Positions 12,725 through 22,506 of a stretch of 41,764 nucleotides of DNA are shown here, piece by piece (within the stretch, counting starts at the first letter, position 1; each line of letters opens with the position of its first letter). The notes under the pieces were generated by a model. It was given only the letters and a program-made list of their open reading frames with translations, was not told the DNA's origin and made no database searches. Made by a program: the position numbers and the translations under genes. The stretch is from Cytidiella melzeri. Its lineage: Eukaryota; Basidiomycota; Agaricomycetes; Polyporales; Irpicaceae. The stretch is taken from NCBI GenBank assembly GCA_022592445.1, contig JABYQR010000379.1:1-41764 (forward strand). The letters run 5' to 3'.

Positions 12725-13801
12725 TCACGCCTGCGCAATCCTCTGCAACTTATCAGCCTCATCCTCTGTAACCTCCCCTTTCCAAGTGCTCAAGAAATCC
12801 TCCTCTGCGTCAATGAAGAGAAGGATGTCCTCGATGCTTTTGCCGCTGACGAATGCAAAGTAGCACGCGGCGATGCTCACGACGTCAGTGGGACGGCCGT
12901 GAGGGCCGGTGACAAGCATGCGTGCACCCGTCGAAATGTCCAGATGAGGGAGCGCCTCCGCCATGAACTCACGCGCAGCGTGGAGTTGAGCGTCGGTCAA
13001 CTCGAGACTAAGTCGAGAGGCACCGGTGGTACGCGCAGAGGACGGCAGATCGAGATGTAAATACTGCGTCTCTCCCTCGGTGGTACGTTCGCATGAATGA
13101 GCTTCTTCGTCTGAATATCCAACGTGGACGACATGTGTATACGGCTCAGCGGAGGAGAGACCCGGAAGGTCATCCAGAGAGGTAGTGGAATCAGAGAACG
13201 CCATGAAGACGTTGGGCAATAGGCTCTGCAATTGGGAGTCGACTGTGTTTGTCGACGGGATATAGGGAGCCTCGATGGGAGGGTATGAAGGAGTGATGTG
13301 CGCCCTCGTAGGTATGATGCCCTGCTCTGACATTGGCTTGGATGTTACCACTTCCTCCTCGTCGCCGTCGATGTCATGAACGACAATACGGTGGGCTTTG
13401 CGGCGACGCGGGAGGCTGTTGCGCGTGGGCTGAACATGGGTAGGCGAAAACTGCTTCAGCTCCAACGGGTTCACGTCTTCGCTCACAATTTTCTTGGCCA
13501 ACGCCCTAGCATCGTCTTCATCGTGCTCTCGGTCGAGAACAGCGACGCGCTTTGGGTTACGACGACGAGGGAGGTTGTGACGATGAGGTTGGACGTGGCC
13601 CTTGGGCGACCACCCAGTCATGGGCGATGTCAAACCGTGCGTCGATAGATGTAACCGCATGGTGATGCCACATCGCACACGTAAGGTCTGACGAGCAGGC
13701 AGAGGTGGAGGGAAGGTCTGGATGGGACTTGTAGGGTAAAAGTCCATAGACGAGTACAGAGGCGCAGTGACCGTCGACAAAACAACAACTTGGGCGGCCA
13801 T
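12725..13801 (-). CDS. 358-residue protein with internal repeat, function unknown
   Basis: A single uninterrupted frame from the first in-frame ATG (13801), giving 358 residues; upstream in-frame sequence lacks ATG and is treated as 5' leader. Residues about 69-98 (GHVQPHRHNLPRRRNPKRVA) are repeated at about 122-151 (THVQPTRNSLPRRRKAHRIV), each followed by an acidic run. The last 96 residues form a more ordered block: ARMLVTGPHGRPTDVVSIAA, then CYFAFVSGKSIEDILLFIDA and EEDFLSTWKGEV. That block recalls tails seen next to fungal dual-specificity-phosphatase-like domains, but there is no Cys-x5-Arg catalytic loop. I therefore assign no activity. The middle is proline and serine rich and probably disordered. 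Confidence 0.7.
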   Translation of the reverse strand: MAAQVVVLSTVTAPLYSSMDFYPTSPIQTFPPPLPARQTLRVRCGITMRLHLSTHGLTSPMTGWSPKGHVQPHRHNLPRRRNPKRVAVLDREHDEDDARALAKKIVSEDVNPLELKQFSPTHVQPTRNSLPRRRKAHRIVVHDIDGDEEEVVTSKPMSEQGIIPTRAHITPSYPPIEAPYIPSTNTVDSQLQSLLPNVFMAFSDSTTSLDDLPGLSSAEPYTHVVHVGYSDEEAHSCERTTEGETQYLHLDLPSSARTTGASRLSLELTDAQLHAAREFMAEALPHLDISTGARMLVTGPHGRPTDVVSIAACYFAFVSGKSIEDILLFIDAEEDFLSTWKGEVTEDEADKLQRIAQA

Positions 13802-14090
13802 GATAATGATGACTAAAGTTGGGAGGTAGAGAGCTGTTGGTGGAGAAAGCTGTTGAGTACCTGACTCGAGTCGGACTGTTTTGTTAGGAGAACACTCACA
13901 GACCAGCTTCCTCTTTATAACAGTAAACAATAAGGCTTGGCTGTGTACACGCTTGGGACGAGCGGTGGACACGAGGCAAGAACGAGGCCGATAGGCGACT
14001 GATAGGTGCGCCGGAAAAGAATGCGAAGAATGCGAAGTAGGTGAGGTGTGATAGGCAAGGTACAATGTTTGAAGATACAGAGAACGCCCT

Positions 14091-14100
14091 GTATTTATAC
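14091..14100 (-). promoter_or_regulatory. TATA-like element upstream of the 358-residue protein gene
   Basis: Read on the minus strand this is GTATAAATAC, a good TATA box. It lies about 290 bp upstream of the ATG at 13801, so the transcript would have a long leader, possibly with a leader intron. No experimental support. Confidence 0.45.
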
Positions 14101-14641
14101 CTTTCTCATTTGCGGATGTAAGGACGAGGTGCGGCGTGAATCAGGTTCCGTCAAGTGGCTTGCGGGGACGTTTGTGGGTGAGCATGGCGAACAATGAGCC
14201 CTAGCTGAGGGCTGCTTGCTGGGGCGGGAACAAAGCATGCGATCAACCGACGTCGGTCGACATTGGAATTTGATACCGTTCCCGGTGGGCGGGAGGTCAG
14301 TATCCGGGGTCTCGATCGATCCAACCGTGGCGGTTTTGGTAACAGCACATCTATAACTGATTAGCTACAGCTAAGTTAGCTTGGAACCTCAGATTAGCAG
14401 ATACCTCTGATAGAACAGCTTGCCAGACACAAGAAACTAATGTTATTTCCCGTGACGGCTTCGCACTACCGGTGGACACTGTTTGCACCTTGTTTTCGGT
14501 CACGGATTTCTTGTAGGACATGCGCGTTACAACTCCCGAATATTAATGCTTCCGCGATCGCGCTCTCGCCACCGTGTGGGTTAGTGGCGGAAGGTCTGCG
14601 GGGTCCTATCGCTTCCGTCGGTTGTCCAAAACAGGCAAGTA

Positions 14642-15073
14642 CAGTCGACTCTCTCTTAACCCATACTTTTTCCAATCCACCAAGTTGGTTCCCCGCCAAA
14701 GTCAACCCATAACCCATAACTCCCCCAAACCCCATAATCTATACCTTTTCAAGGTCAAAAACCCATACTTTTAGCCTGAGAAATTTCCACAAAACCGCAT
14801 TTTTAGCTAAATATCATGTTAAAGGTCTCAATTGCAAGCAAAAAAAGGTTTGAGATCAGGCCGGATTTTCACATAGCATTGATGGTGAAAATCAACCTCC
14901 TCTCCTCCAGTTTTGGAGAGGTGTCTGGCATGCATTTGTTGTACTGAGACACTGAAGTAAGCTCGATGTCCCATGGGCACTTATTGTGGGAATATCCCTC
15001 AAAACACATAATTCCCATAACCCATACTTTTTTGTGTCCACGGAGGGGTATGGGCTATTTAGAGAGTCAACTG
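14642..15073. mobile_element. non-autonomous TA-flanked inverted-repeat transposon (MITE), Tc1/mariner-pogo type
   Basis: The element is 432 bp. Its ends are inverted copies: left CAGTCGACTCTCTCTTAACC continuing CCATAC, right (minus strand) CAGTTGACTCTCTAAATAGC continuing CCATAC. They match except for one substitution in the first dozen bases and a small patch around position 14. It is flanked by TA on both sides (14640-14641 and 15074-15075), the target duplication of the Tc1/mariner superfamily; CAGT-starting ends are usual for pogo/Tigger-like elements. No transposase frame is present. The sequence ACCCATACTTTT occurs three times in direct orientation (about 14659, 14761 and 15020), probably as subterminal transposase sites. 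Confidence 0.8.
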
Positions 15074-15770
15074 TATCCTGTTATCAGCAGCATCATGTTC
15101 TTGGCATTGTTGCAGGTCCTGTTACCACAGAGCCCCGGAGTGCTCAGCAAGTACTGTAAGTTGGATGCAAGTCTGCAGCTGCACTCGAATGAAAGATGAA
15201 CTCCCTCTTATAAGTACTGGCTTACAAGTCTCAGAGTCTGTGGCGGGTATAACTCCAAGACCACACCTTGATCACCTCCCATCATTTTTCCACGTGTATT
15301 GCATCAAAATGCCAGTACCCATTCCTGAACTGTACTCTTTTGACTTGGGTCCCCAAAACAAGGGAACTCACTACCGACACTGCTCAATCACACTTTTACT
15401 TCAGCATTTCTTGCACCCTAGCAGTCACAATTAAAATATAGTGTCAGGTTCTGCCAGTATGCTTACTGAACAGCCCGTGTGAGCTGTGGCTGGGGCTGGA
15501 CATCAGGAAACAAAACAAAGTCTCTGGCAGCTGGGAGCTTGAATAGCCTTCACATTGGTTCCTGATAGATTCTGTAGAGGTCATGCTGTGCATTACATTG
15601 CCTGTAGCTGTTTATAAGTAAGTACTTAGAATTGAATGCACGCCAGGGATATTTGTGTACAACTACTGTACAGGACATGTGTATCAGCAGAAAGCATTTA
15701 GTTAATGTGAGGTAGCCACGTTGACCAAGGGCTCTGTCCCTGAACCCCGCCAGGGTGTTTCCCCTGTGAC

Positions 15771-15781
15771 CTCTCTCTCTC

Positions 15782-15840
<59 letters not shown>
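15771..15840. repeat. CT/CTTT microsatellite
   Basis: About 70 bp of almost pure CT with two CTTT interruptions near the left end. It ends 10 bp before the first LTR of the neighbouring retroelement, with CCAGTCTCTG between. On the minus strand it is read as an Arg-Glu run in a chance frame. Confidence 0.95.
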
Positions 15841-15843
<3 letters not shown>

Positions 15844-15850
15844 GTCTCTG

Positions 15851-16085
15851 TGTAAGGTGAGTTGGCAGCCAGTCTTCACTGGGGCGCGCGGTTGTTCAGA
15901 AAAGGAACAGGACTGCGCTGTATTGTCCAGATGCGCAACAACGGGTGCGAGTACGTAGTACAAGAGAGTCGTAAGGTAGAGCATAGAGAAGAGAGGTCGT
16001 TCGACACGCGTCTTGTCCACAACGGTGTCAAACTACATTACGTAATCTGCATACAAATTGGGTAAGCTGCGTGAGCAGGGTTACA
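15851..16085 (-). repeat. LTR (3' LTR in element orientation)
   Basis: A 235-bp copy of the repeat at 17668-17902, about 94.5% identical by eye. It is bounded by TGTAA and TTACA and lies downstream of gag on the minus strand. Confidence 0.9.
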
Positions 16086-16094
16086 CTCTCCCCT
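16086..16094 (-). promoter_or_regulatory. polypurine tract of the LTR element
   Basis: Read on the minus strand the sequence is AGGGGAGAG, immediately before the LTR's first TG. This is the expected place and composition of the plus-strand primer for reverse transcription, and it fixes the orientation of the element. Confidence 0.75.
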
Positions 16095-16329
16095 GTTCAA
16101 AAACATTTTTTGAGGTCAAGCGAACACAGTTAACAAAGTTGAAGAAAAAAACTCGAGGAGTTGCACGAAAAGAGTCCCAGAAGGGCATACACGCGAGCCG
16201 AGGCCACGGGGGTAAATGACAGACAGTAAGCCAAACGAGCGTCGTGACGAGTGTGGGCCAGAAAGAAAAGAAGGGAAGGAAAACATATAGCAAAGGCAAT
16301 AGCGAGAGCGGAGAGGTTCCAGAGCGCAG

Positions 16330-17607
16330 CTAGTCGTCAGAGAGGTCTTCATCATCGTAAAGCTGACCAAGCCAGGTCATCTTTGGAGAGCTGTCATTGA
16401 CCCATGACGCAGGAGCTTCGCGGATGGTGGCAACAATCGGGTCGTTCAGGTCGTCATCAGTCAAGATGCCAGAAAGAGGCGGCAGGTCGTCTTCTGTAAA
16501 GCAAACTGCACCCACCATTCTCGGAGTTGGCAAGGTGATGTGGCAAGGCAGAATCCCATTGGCTGCATCACTGGGACAGTTACGGGAATTGTGAGCCACC
16601 CAACCTGGAGACACAGGCATGTGACGGCAGTTGAAACAGCCACCAGCCTTCTGCAGCGCATCACGGTCGTGGTCAGTCAGCAGAGCAGGACCATTCGAGA
16701 CAGGAATTGCAGCAGGAGGACCAGATGTGCAATAAGGAGCAGCCAAGTTGTTTTTCATGCTAACCCAATTGGTCTGAAGGAGGTTAATGAGTGCATCAAG
16801 CCTCAAGGTTTCGTACTTGAGCGCAGGGTTTGCTAAGACACAGAGGTGAAGGCGGCGGTTAGCAAAGAAGAGGACATGGTTCTTCACGGTCGTGTCCGAG
16901 ATTACAAAGTCCTTCCCGGCACCAGCGAGAGCATTGCGAGCAGCTTGAAGTTCCGCAACAAACGCGCGGAAGTCTCTGTTTCGCTGCGACAGGCTGTAGA
17001 AGCGGTCAAGAGCCTCAAGGCGCCAACCAGTTGGCACAAAGCGTTTGCGAACCCTGGCAGCAAAGAGATCCCAGGTGGCCAAAGCTTTGAGTTCGTTGCA
17101 ATTCTCATTCCACCAGGACGCAGCGGCGTCATCCGTCATCTTTAACCCAGCCAACGTGATTTGCGCCCGAACAGACAATACACTAGTACAGGCGGGGTTG
17201 AGAAGGAGCGCCATCTTGAAGGTGTCTTGACATTTGTTGAGCCAGGTTGCGACAACACCATGAGACAACAGTCCAGCCAGTATCAGTACGTCAATCCTCG
17301 TAGACATTCCAATTTGTCGTGGCGAAACAACGAGGGGCTCTAACCCGGATGAGGAGAGAGTCTCAGGAGAAGGTGGTCATTGAGTGTTAGAGAGTGGCGG
17401 AGTGGCAGAAGTGAAATTGACCAAAGATTCTGGCAGAGGCGACAGAGGGCTCGAGCACATGGTAGGCGGCTCGGTTGACAGATGTGGAGGGAGGTCTTTC
17501 AATGTTGAAGGACGAGATATCCGCGATGGCGCCCGATCTGCAGAGGTAGCACAACTTGTAGCTCGTGCAGACTCACGGGCCTTGGTTCGAGACGGTCGGT
17601 TGGCCAC
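16330..17607 (-). pseudogene. retrotransposon Gag protein, in-frame stop near the start
   Basis: Capsid-like protein of the LTR element. The main open part begins at ATG 17307 and runs 325 residues: a helical capsid-type region with SWWNENCNELKALATWDLFA and ARVRKRFVPTGWRLEALDRF, the usual Ty3/Gypsy Gag pattern, then a zinc knuckle CFNCRHMPVSPGWVAHNSRN continuing C. That makes C-x2-C-x12-H-x4-C, with a much longer loop than the usual x4. An acidic tail follows. The same frame stays open upstream to about 17607, rich in Ser/Pro, but is cut by one TGA at 17377-17379. Either translation starts at 17307 or the copy is inactivated by a nonsense change. No pol follows. Confidence 0.8.
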
Positions 17608-17667
17608 GATGGAATAGATTGTTGTAAGTGACAGCAGGGATCAGAGCGGTGGAGGTTCAAAAAAAAG

Positions 17668-17902
17668 TGTAAGGCGAGTCGGCGGCTCGTCTTCACTGGG
17701 GTGCGCGGTTGTTCAGAAAAGGAACGGGAGTGCGCTGTATTGTCCAGATGCGCGACAACAGGTGCAAGTACGTAGTACAAGAGAGTCGTAAGGTAGAGCA
17801 TAGAGAAGAGAGTTCGTTCGACACGCGTCTTGTCCACAACGGTGTCAAACTACATTACGTAATCTGCATACAAATTGGGTAAGCTGCATGAGCAGGGTTA
17901 CA
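17668..17902 (-). repeat. LTR (5' LTR in element orientation)
   Basis: A 235-bp partner of 15851-16085. Just inside it, on the minus strand, the sequence is T-rich and then Gly/Arg-poor leader; I could not see a clear tRNA primer-binding site. Confidence 0.9.
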
Positions 17903-17945
17903 AAGACTATCGCAATTGTAGGCTAGGCTGCATTCATGCTGTGTT

Positions 17946-18473
17946 CTAACTGCTGGTCAGTGGTTTCATACAACAGTGTTGTATTAATGTTTGACGGCAC
18001 CCAAAGCAAGGTGTGAGTGAGTCAGGAGGCTGATCTGCAAAGGTCCCTATACAGTAGTGGTGAATCCAAAGCATCAGGAGCAGCTCCAAGTCTTGCTTGA
18101 ATTGACCTAGACATTGGACTCGAATCCCATTTATACTCTGCACTAGTGAGTAACTATCTCGGCTTCTGTGCCTCATCTGACAGATAGACTTTTTCACCAG
18201 CCCGTGTTTGTCTGATGATCATTGTACCATTGGCCACAGAGTTGAGCGAGGATAAAGAGACAATCGTTGCACATGCGGGGTTTGAACTCGAGTTCGGATC
18301 CAGGCATTGTGGCGTTTTTCCGGAGCGGGTCAGAAGACGCAGAGCGGCTGAGCGTCGAACTCTGAGTCTTGTCAATAAGTCGGGATGATGCAAGTTTGTC
18401 TGACTACAGAGCAATCTGCGCACTGCATATGAGCTAGAAGCGTCAACGCTAGCAAAAGCTAGCGTACCTCCAT
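17946..18473 (-). CDS. possible 139-residue protein, low support
   Basis: Candidate only. A short first exon (18473-18468, ATGGAG), a second (18403-18198) and a third (18153-17946) join in phase with canonical donors and acceptors to 139 residues. The second exon reads like real protein around ELEFKPRMCNDCLFILAQLC, with a Cys-x2-Cys pair. The third is less convincing, and its donor (GTGAAA) is weak. The gene would be divergent from the guanylyltransferase, with about 260 bp between starts, and would end 44 bp from the retroelement, so it could be truncated by that insertion. I recognise no family. Confidence 0.28.
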
Positions 18474-18664
18474 GATATTATTGTTAGTGTTGACCATAGG
18501 GATGTGGGCTGACAGTGCGAGAATAGCACGTTTGTATTTCAGAGTAGGAGGTTGGACAGAGCGTGCTGGGGATATATAGTACAGGAACGGCAGTTGCCGA
18601 GGCAGAAACTAGAGCAGATCTGGTTAACGACCTGGTACGACACGTCAACCGTCTCTCGCCTCCC

Positions 18665-18671
18665 ATAAATA
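18665..18671 (+). promoter_or_regulatory. TATA box of the guanylyltransferase gene
   Basis: ATAAATA lies 62 bp before the chosen ATG, followed by a CT-rich leader, the usual fungal core-promoter layout. It supports the start at 18733. Confidence 0.6.
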
Positions 18672-18732
18672 CTCCGCGGGCACAGCTGCCCTCTCTCCTC
18701 CTCTCCTTCCTACATCCTCACTTTCGCTAAGC

Positions 18733-20597
18733 ATGGCGCAATACAATCCCCGCCAGGGTAATACCCTCGGCGTCGAGGCAATGTTCTCTCAGATCATGGA
18801 GGCTGTCCGCAAATCTGTATGTCTTGCATTGGGTGTGCGGATCACATATTCACCTATGCGCGCAATAAACAGCAACTAGAGATCTCGGAGCTACGTCAAG
18901 AAACTCTCGAGCTGCGTCAGGCCAATGCCAGTCTAGAACGGCAGGTGAAGGAGGGTCTCCATGTAAGTGCAGGTTCGTCGACTTGTGCCACCTCCCAGGT
19001 GTACCCATACATGTACACGAGGACGCTGCGTTTCACAAACTACTCTGCAACCCTCATATTGGCCCGGTCATTCATCGCGACCCCTCATGACGGACCTCAT
19101 CGATCCAAGAAAACAAAACTTTTGAGGTTTTGCTTTGCTGACCTACCCGTCATCTTCACAGACCAATGGCAGCGGCTCCAGGATCGCCACCGGTTTCAAC
19201 ACCCCCGTGCCTGGCAGTCCCAACCTGCGTGCAAAGTCCCCCTTCCTCACGCCTGCCTCGATCCCCGCCCTTGCAGTGCCGCCCAGCATTCACGTCCCCT
19301 CACCGCTCGGTGACAACTCGCTCATCAGCTTCCCATTCTCTAACCGCGAGATCCCAGGCTTCTACGTAGTCATTCCCGCTGGTGGCGCGGGGACACGTCT
19401 CTGGCCGTTATCGCGTGAAGGCCATCCCAAGTTCCTCCTCGACCTGACTTTGAAAGGCCGCTCGCTCATTCAAGCGACCTGGGATCGTCTCCTCCCGCTT
19501 TCGTCTGCATCTCGCACTGCCATCGTCGCTGGTCCTGCACACGTGAAAGGCATTACCGAGCAGCTCCCCGATCTCCTGGCCCACAATCTCCTCACGGAAC
19601 CAAGCGCCAAGGACTCGCTAGCTGCCATCGGTCTTGCCGCCGCCGTCCTCGCTCACAGAGACCCCGAAGCCATCATTGGCAGTTTTGCTGCGGACCACAT
19701 GATCTCCGGAGACGATGCGTTCCTCGCGGCGGTCGCAGAGGCAGTCGAGGTTGCGAAGCAGGGCTACTTGGTCACGATTGGTATTGCGCCCTCACATCCC
19801 AGCACAGGGTTCGGATACGTCCGTCTGGGCGAGAAACTCGGGATGCCAAACGCACCAAATGCACGGCTTGTGTCGAGCTTCAAAGAGAAGCCGGATGCCA
19901 GGACGGCCGCGGCGTACATCAAGACGGGTAACTACCGTTGGAACGCCGGCATGTTCGTCACAAAGGCGGCATTCTTGATGGACCTTCTTAAGGAGTACAA
20001 ACCTGATATGCACGATGGCCTCCAAAAGATTGCAGCTGCGTGGGACGACGAGCGTCTGAGAGAGAAGGTGTTAGGCGAAGTCTGGCCCGAGCTCGAAAAA
20101 ATTGCAATCGATAATGCGGTGGCTGAGCCCGCCGCTCTTGATCGTCGTGTCGCGGTTGTGCCCGCCACGTTCGGTGAGTTTTCTTTGTCGAACCGTTTTC
20201 CGCTTTTGACCCTTGGCTTACAATGAGTTGCACGTGTCCAGGTTGGGACGACGTCGGAGATTTCTCTTCGCTTGCTGACCTGATCCCAGCTGAATCCAAC
20301 CAGCCTCGTATCCTTGGGAACAGCAACCTCGGTATGTCCTCTTCGATTCTTGGAAGTATCGAAGAGGGAGAGATTGACAATGGAATAAACGTGTTTGTTA
20401 CTTTAGTTCTCACTGAACAGGTCGCTGGCGGGATTGTCATCCCAGGGTCGGGCCGTCTCGTCTCCCTGCTCGGTGTGGATGACCTCATCGTGGTCGACAT
20501 GCCTGACACCCTCCTGGTCACCACTCGTGCGCGTTCACAGGAGGTCAAACGTCTCGTGAAGAAATGCAAGGAGCAAGGGTGGAAACATCTGCTCTGA
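18733..20597 (+). CDS. mannose-1-phosphate guanylyltransferase, bacterial (ManC) type, with coiled-coil N-terminus
   Basis: Makes GDP-mannose from GTP and mannose-1-phosphate, the donor for glycoprotein, GPI-anchor and cell-wall mannan synthesis. Five exons (18733-18816, 18873-18962, 19162-20173, 20242-20331, 20407-20597) join in phase to 488 residues. The nucleotidyltransferase signature IPAGGAGTRLWPLSR is at 129-143, followed by GHPKFLLDL where bacterial enzymes have a related PKQFL element. Further motifs are ADHMISGDDAF, STGFGYVRLG, FKEKPD and the late block YRWNAGMFV, all of the ManC/RfbM type and unlike the usual fungal Psa1/Srb1 enzyme. The first 58 residues are not part of the enzyme: after a 28-residue start they form a Leu/Glu-rich coiled coil (LEISELRQETLELRQANASL), then a Ser/Pro linker. 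Horizontal origin of the catalytic part is likely but not tested. Confidence 0.9.
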
Positions 20598-21609
20598 TCT
20601 CGACGCGAAGTTCTACATATCTATCCGTTGGTTTTATGATATATTCTGTTTAGTTCAAGCTCAACGTTCAATGGTGGGGGGAGTTTCTGGAAAGGATATC
20701 TTTTTGATACTGGTGATTTTGAAGCGGACTTCTTTCGCGAAAAAAAGCTCTAATCAGACATTTTTTTCTTTATTATTCGGCTTCCCATATATATACAATT
20801 TCTTGGCCCTTGATGTCGTCTTTTCCCTCCCTCCTCGTGATCTCACATTATATCTACCGTATCGTAAACCCCTCGCATTGGACTTAACTGCTGCCTCTCT
20901 CTCTCTCTCTGTGGCTATACATAGCAAGCAAATGGACAACCCACAAGTAATCAACTGAGCTGGCATCTCACATGAGATATGCAGTACCTCTGTGGTTGTG
21001 GAACAAAAAAGCCCAGCGTTCGCAGTAGCCTGATGTATGAAAATTCAAGTAGAAAAATAAGAGGGGTGGTTGGCGGATGTGTGTCTGTAAATATGTGCTT
21101 AGCAAGTAAGCAAGTAAGAAATAGATAAATAGATGGTGTGGTACCCACTGTACGACGTCTACGGAACAGACAAACCTAAATGCAGAAGAAATGGGGAGAA
21201 GAAGAGAGAGAGATGATGCTGCTGGAGCACGTCACGCTATAGTACGACCAATGCTGTGACCAACCGTCCTATATATCACTGGGTGTATGGACCGTGTTCA
21301 TTACCCGCATGAGTGTGTGCAAGTGTGGTAGAGATACATAAATTTCAGCGGGGCAGCGAATATGAGAGCGATAAAGGGGTCCCTTGCGATGGATGAGTGC
21401 GATGAAATCCCCAGTGGGGATGGGCGAATTGTACGAAGACCTATTGGTGGTGTCCTGCGGAACCAAACGTCGACGTAAGGGTGGTCATCGTGTGTTTGTT
21501 TACTTATGGTAGCGTCACAAAGACAGTTGCTAATCGCACGACGACGACGACGGGTTTCGCTGGCTCATCAGCCTGAGTTGTCGAACCTCTGTCACGACGA
21601 AATGCGTGC
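20598..21609. other. intergenic, simple repeat only
   Basis: 3' flank of the guanylyltransferase gene. A short CT run is at 20895-20910 and several purine-rich stretches follow near 21190-21215. No gene is supported. Confidence 0.5.
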
Positions 21610-22299
21610 TCATACTCTGAGAACATGAGGTGCCGAGCGAGATCCTGAAGAGCAAGTCCCGCCTTCTGAAGTCGTCGGGTCGCTCATGTTCAGACTGCGC
21701 GGGAGAGGGCAAGTGGGGTTGTGAGTCAACATGGAGTATACATTACACCAAGGACGAGAGACAGAGAGAGAACGGGGACTTACTTATCGTGTTTTCTGGT
21801 CGTCAAAGAGATGAGCCCGGCCTCTGCGAGCACAGTCACAGCGGCCGCTGCTCTCTCCTTGATCGTGTCCCGTCGCTGTCGACGGTTGTGGGGGCAGCCA
21901 GGTGAGGCCGGTTCTGCTGCTATGTGATCTTGCGATATAGCGTGGGGCCTGTGATGGCTATGGCTATCTGTGCGCCAGTCGTATACTGTTCGGCCAAAGC
22001 CCGAGATGTGCAATATACTGCGGTTTCTTGTGAGTGGAGTGTTTATTGTGATTGTAAAGCAGGAAGCGGAAGGGAACACGTACAGCCCGATGATGACGCA
22101 ATACTGTGTGACCGGACATCGATTGGAGGCGAATGCTAAGTGTTTGAAGAGGAGGGAGCCCGTGAATGTTCTTTGAGTTGAACGAGTCAGATCGGGTCAT
22201 ATACACCTCGGAGAGCGACACGTACAGTATTGTGACTGAGAACAGGGGAGTCAGTCGATAAGAGCATATAAAGAGAGCACGAGTACCCACAGGAGACAT
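21610..22299 (-). CDS. possible small membrane-protein gene, exon order unresolved
   Basis: Several segments with good splice sites read as membrane protein when joined: the exon near 22141-22054 gives TFTGSLLFKHLAFASNRCPV then TQYCVIIGLY, clearly hydrophobic. A later segment gives RRDTIKERAAAAVTVLAEAG then LISLTTRKHD, a plausible cytosolic tail, ending in a short Ser-rich exon with a stop at 21610. The ATG at 22299 is a guess, and I could not find one phase-consistent path through the region 21960-21840. It may instead be the decayed 3' part of the gene at 22507-23599. Confidence 0.28.
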
Positions 22300-22506
22300 A
22301 TTCGTTGGTCTGAGACGTCGTCGAGGTCGCAAAGTCAGAAGGGGGCTGGTGGGTAGGTTTAGTCACTCAACATACCAGGCGTAGTAGACCTGGATATGCG
22401 GCAGTCAAGATCAATCAGGTCATTTATAATGTATTATACGTACCCGAAGAGTCAACTGCAGTTGCAAAGACAACCTGTGAAGAGCTCGTCACAGCCTTCT
22501 GCAAAT

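Larger units (their letters stand above)
15851..17902 (-). mobile_element. non-autonomous LTR retrotransposon carrying only gag (TR-GAG type)
   Basis: The element is 2,052 bp: two 235-bp direct repeats around an internal region of about 1.6 kb. Transcription is inferred to run on the minus strand, because gag is on that strand and a purine tract lies just inside the low-coordinate LTR. Each LTR begins TGTAA and ends TTACA. No reverse transcriptase, integrase or protease motif is found in any frame of the internal region, so it must depend on a partner element for copying. The LTRs differ at about 13 of 235 positions, mostly transitions. There is no 5-bp target duplication: CTCTG on one side, AAGAC on the other. 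Gag-only elements of this build are known from plants as TR-GAGs. Confidence 0.85.

Noticed and set aside
15550..16020. 156-residue minus-strand frame containing a long Arg-Glu repeat
   Set aside because: It runs from the LTR through the CT microsatellite; the repeat is just the translated dinucleotide tract. The same N-terminus appears at 17837 because it lies in the other LTR copy.
18105..18300. tRNA B-box-like words on the minus strand (near 18107-18117 and 18280-18292)
   Set aside because: No pairing acceptor stem, D-arm or correctly spaced A-box could be drawn; the second word is part of a chance palindrome GAACTCGAGTTC.
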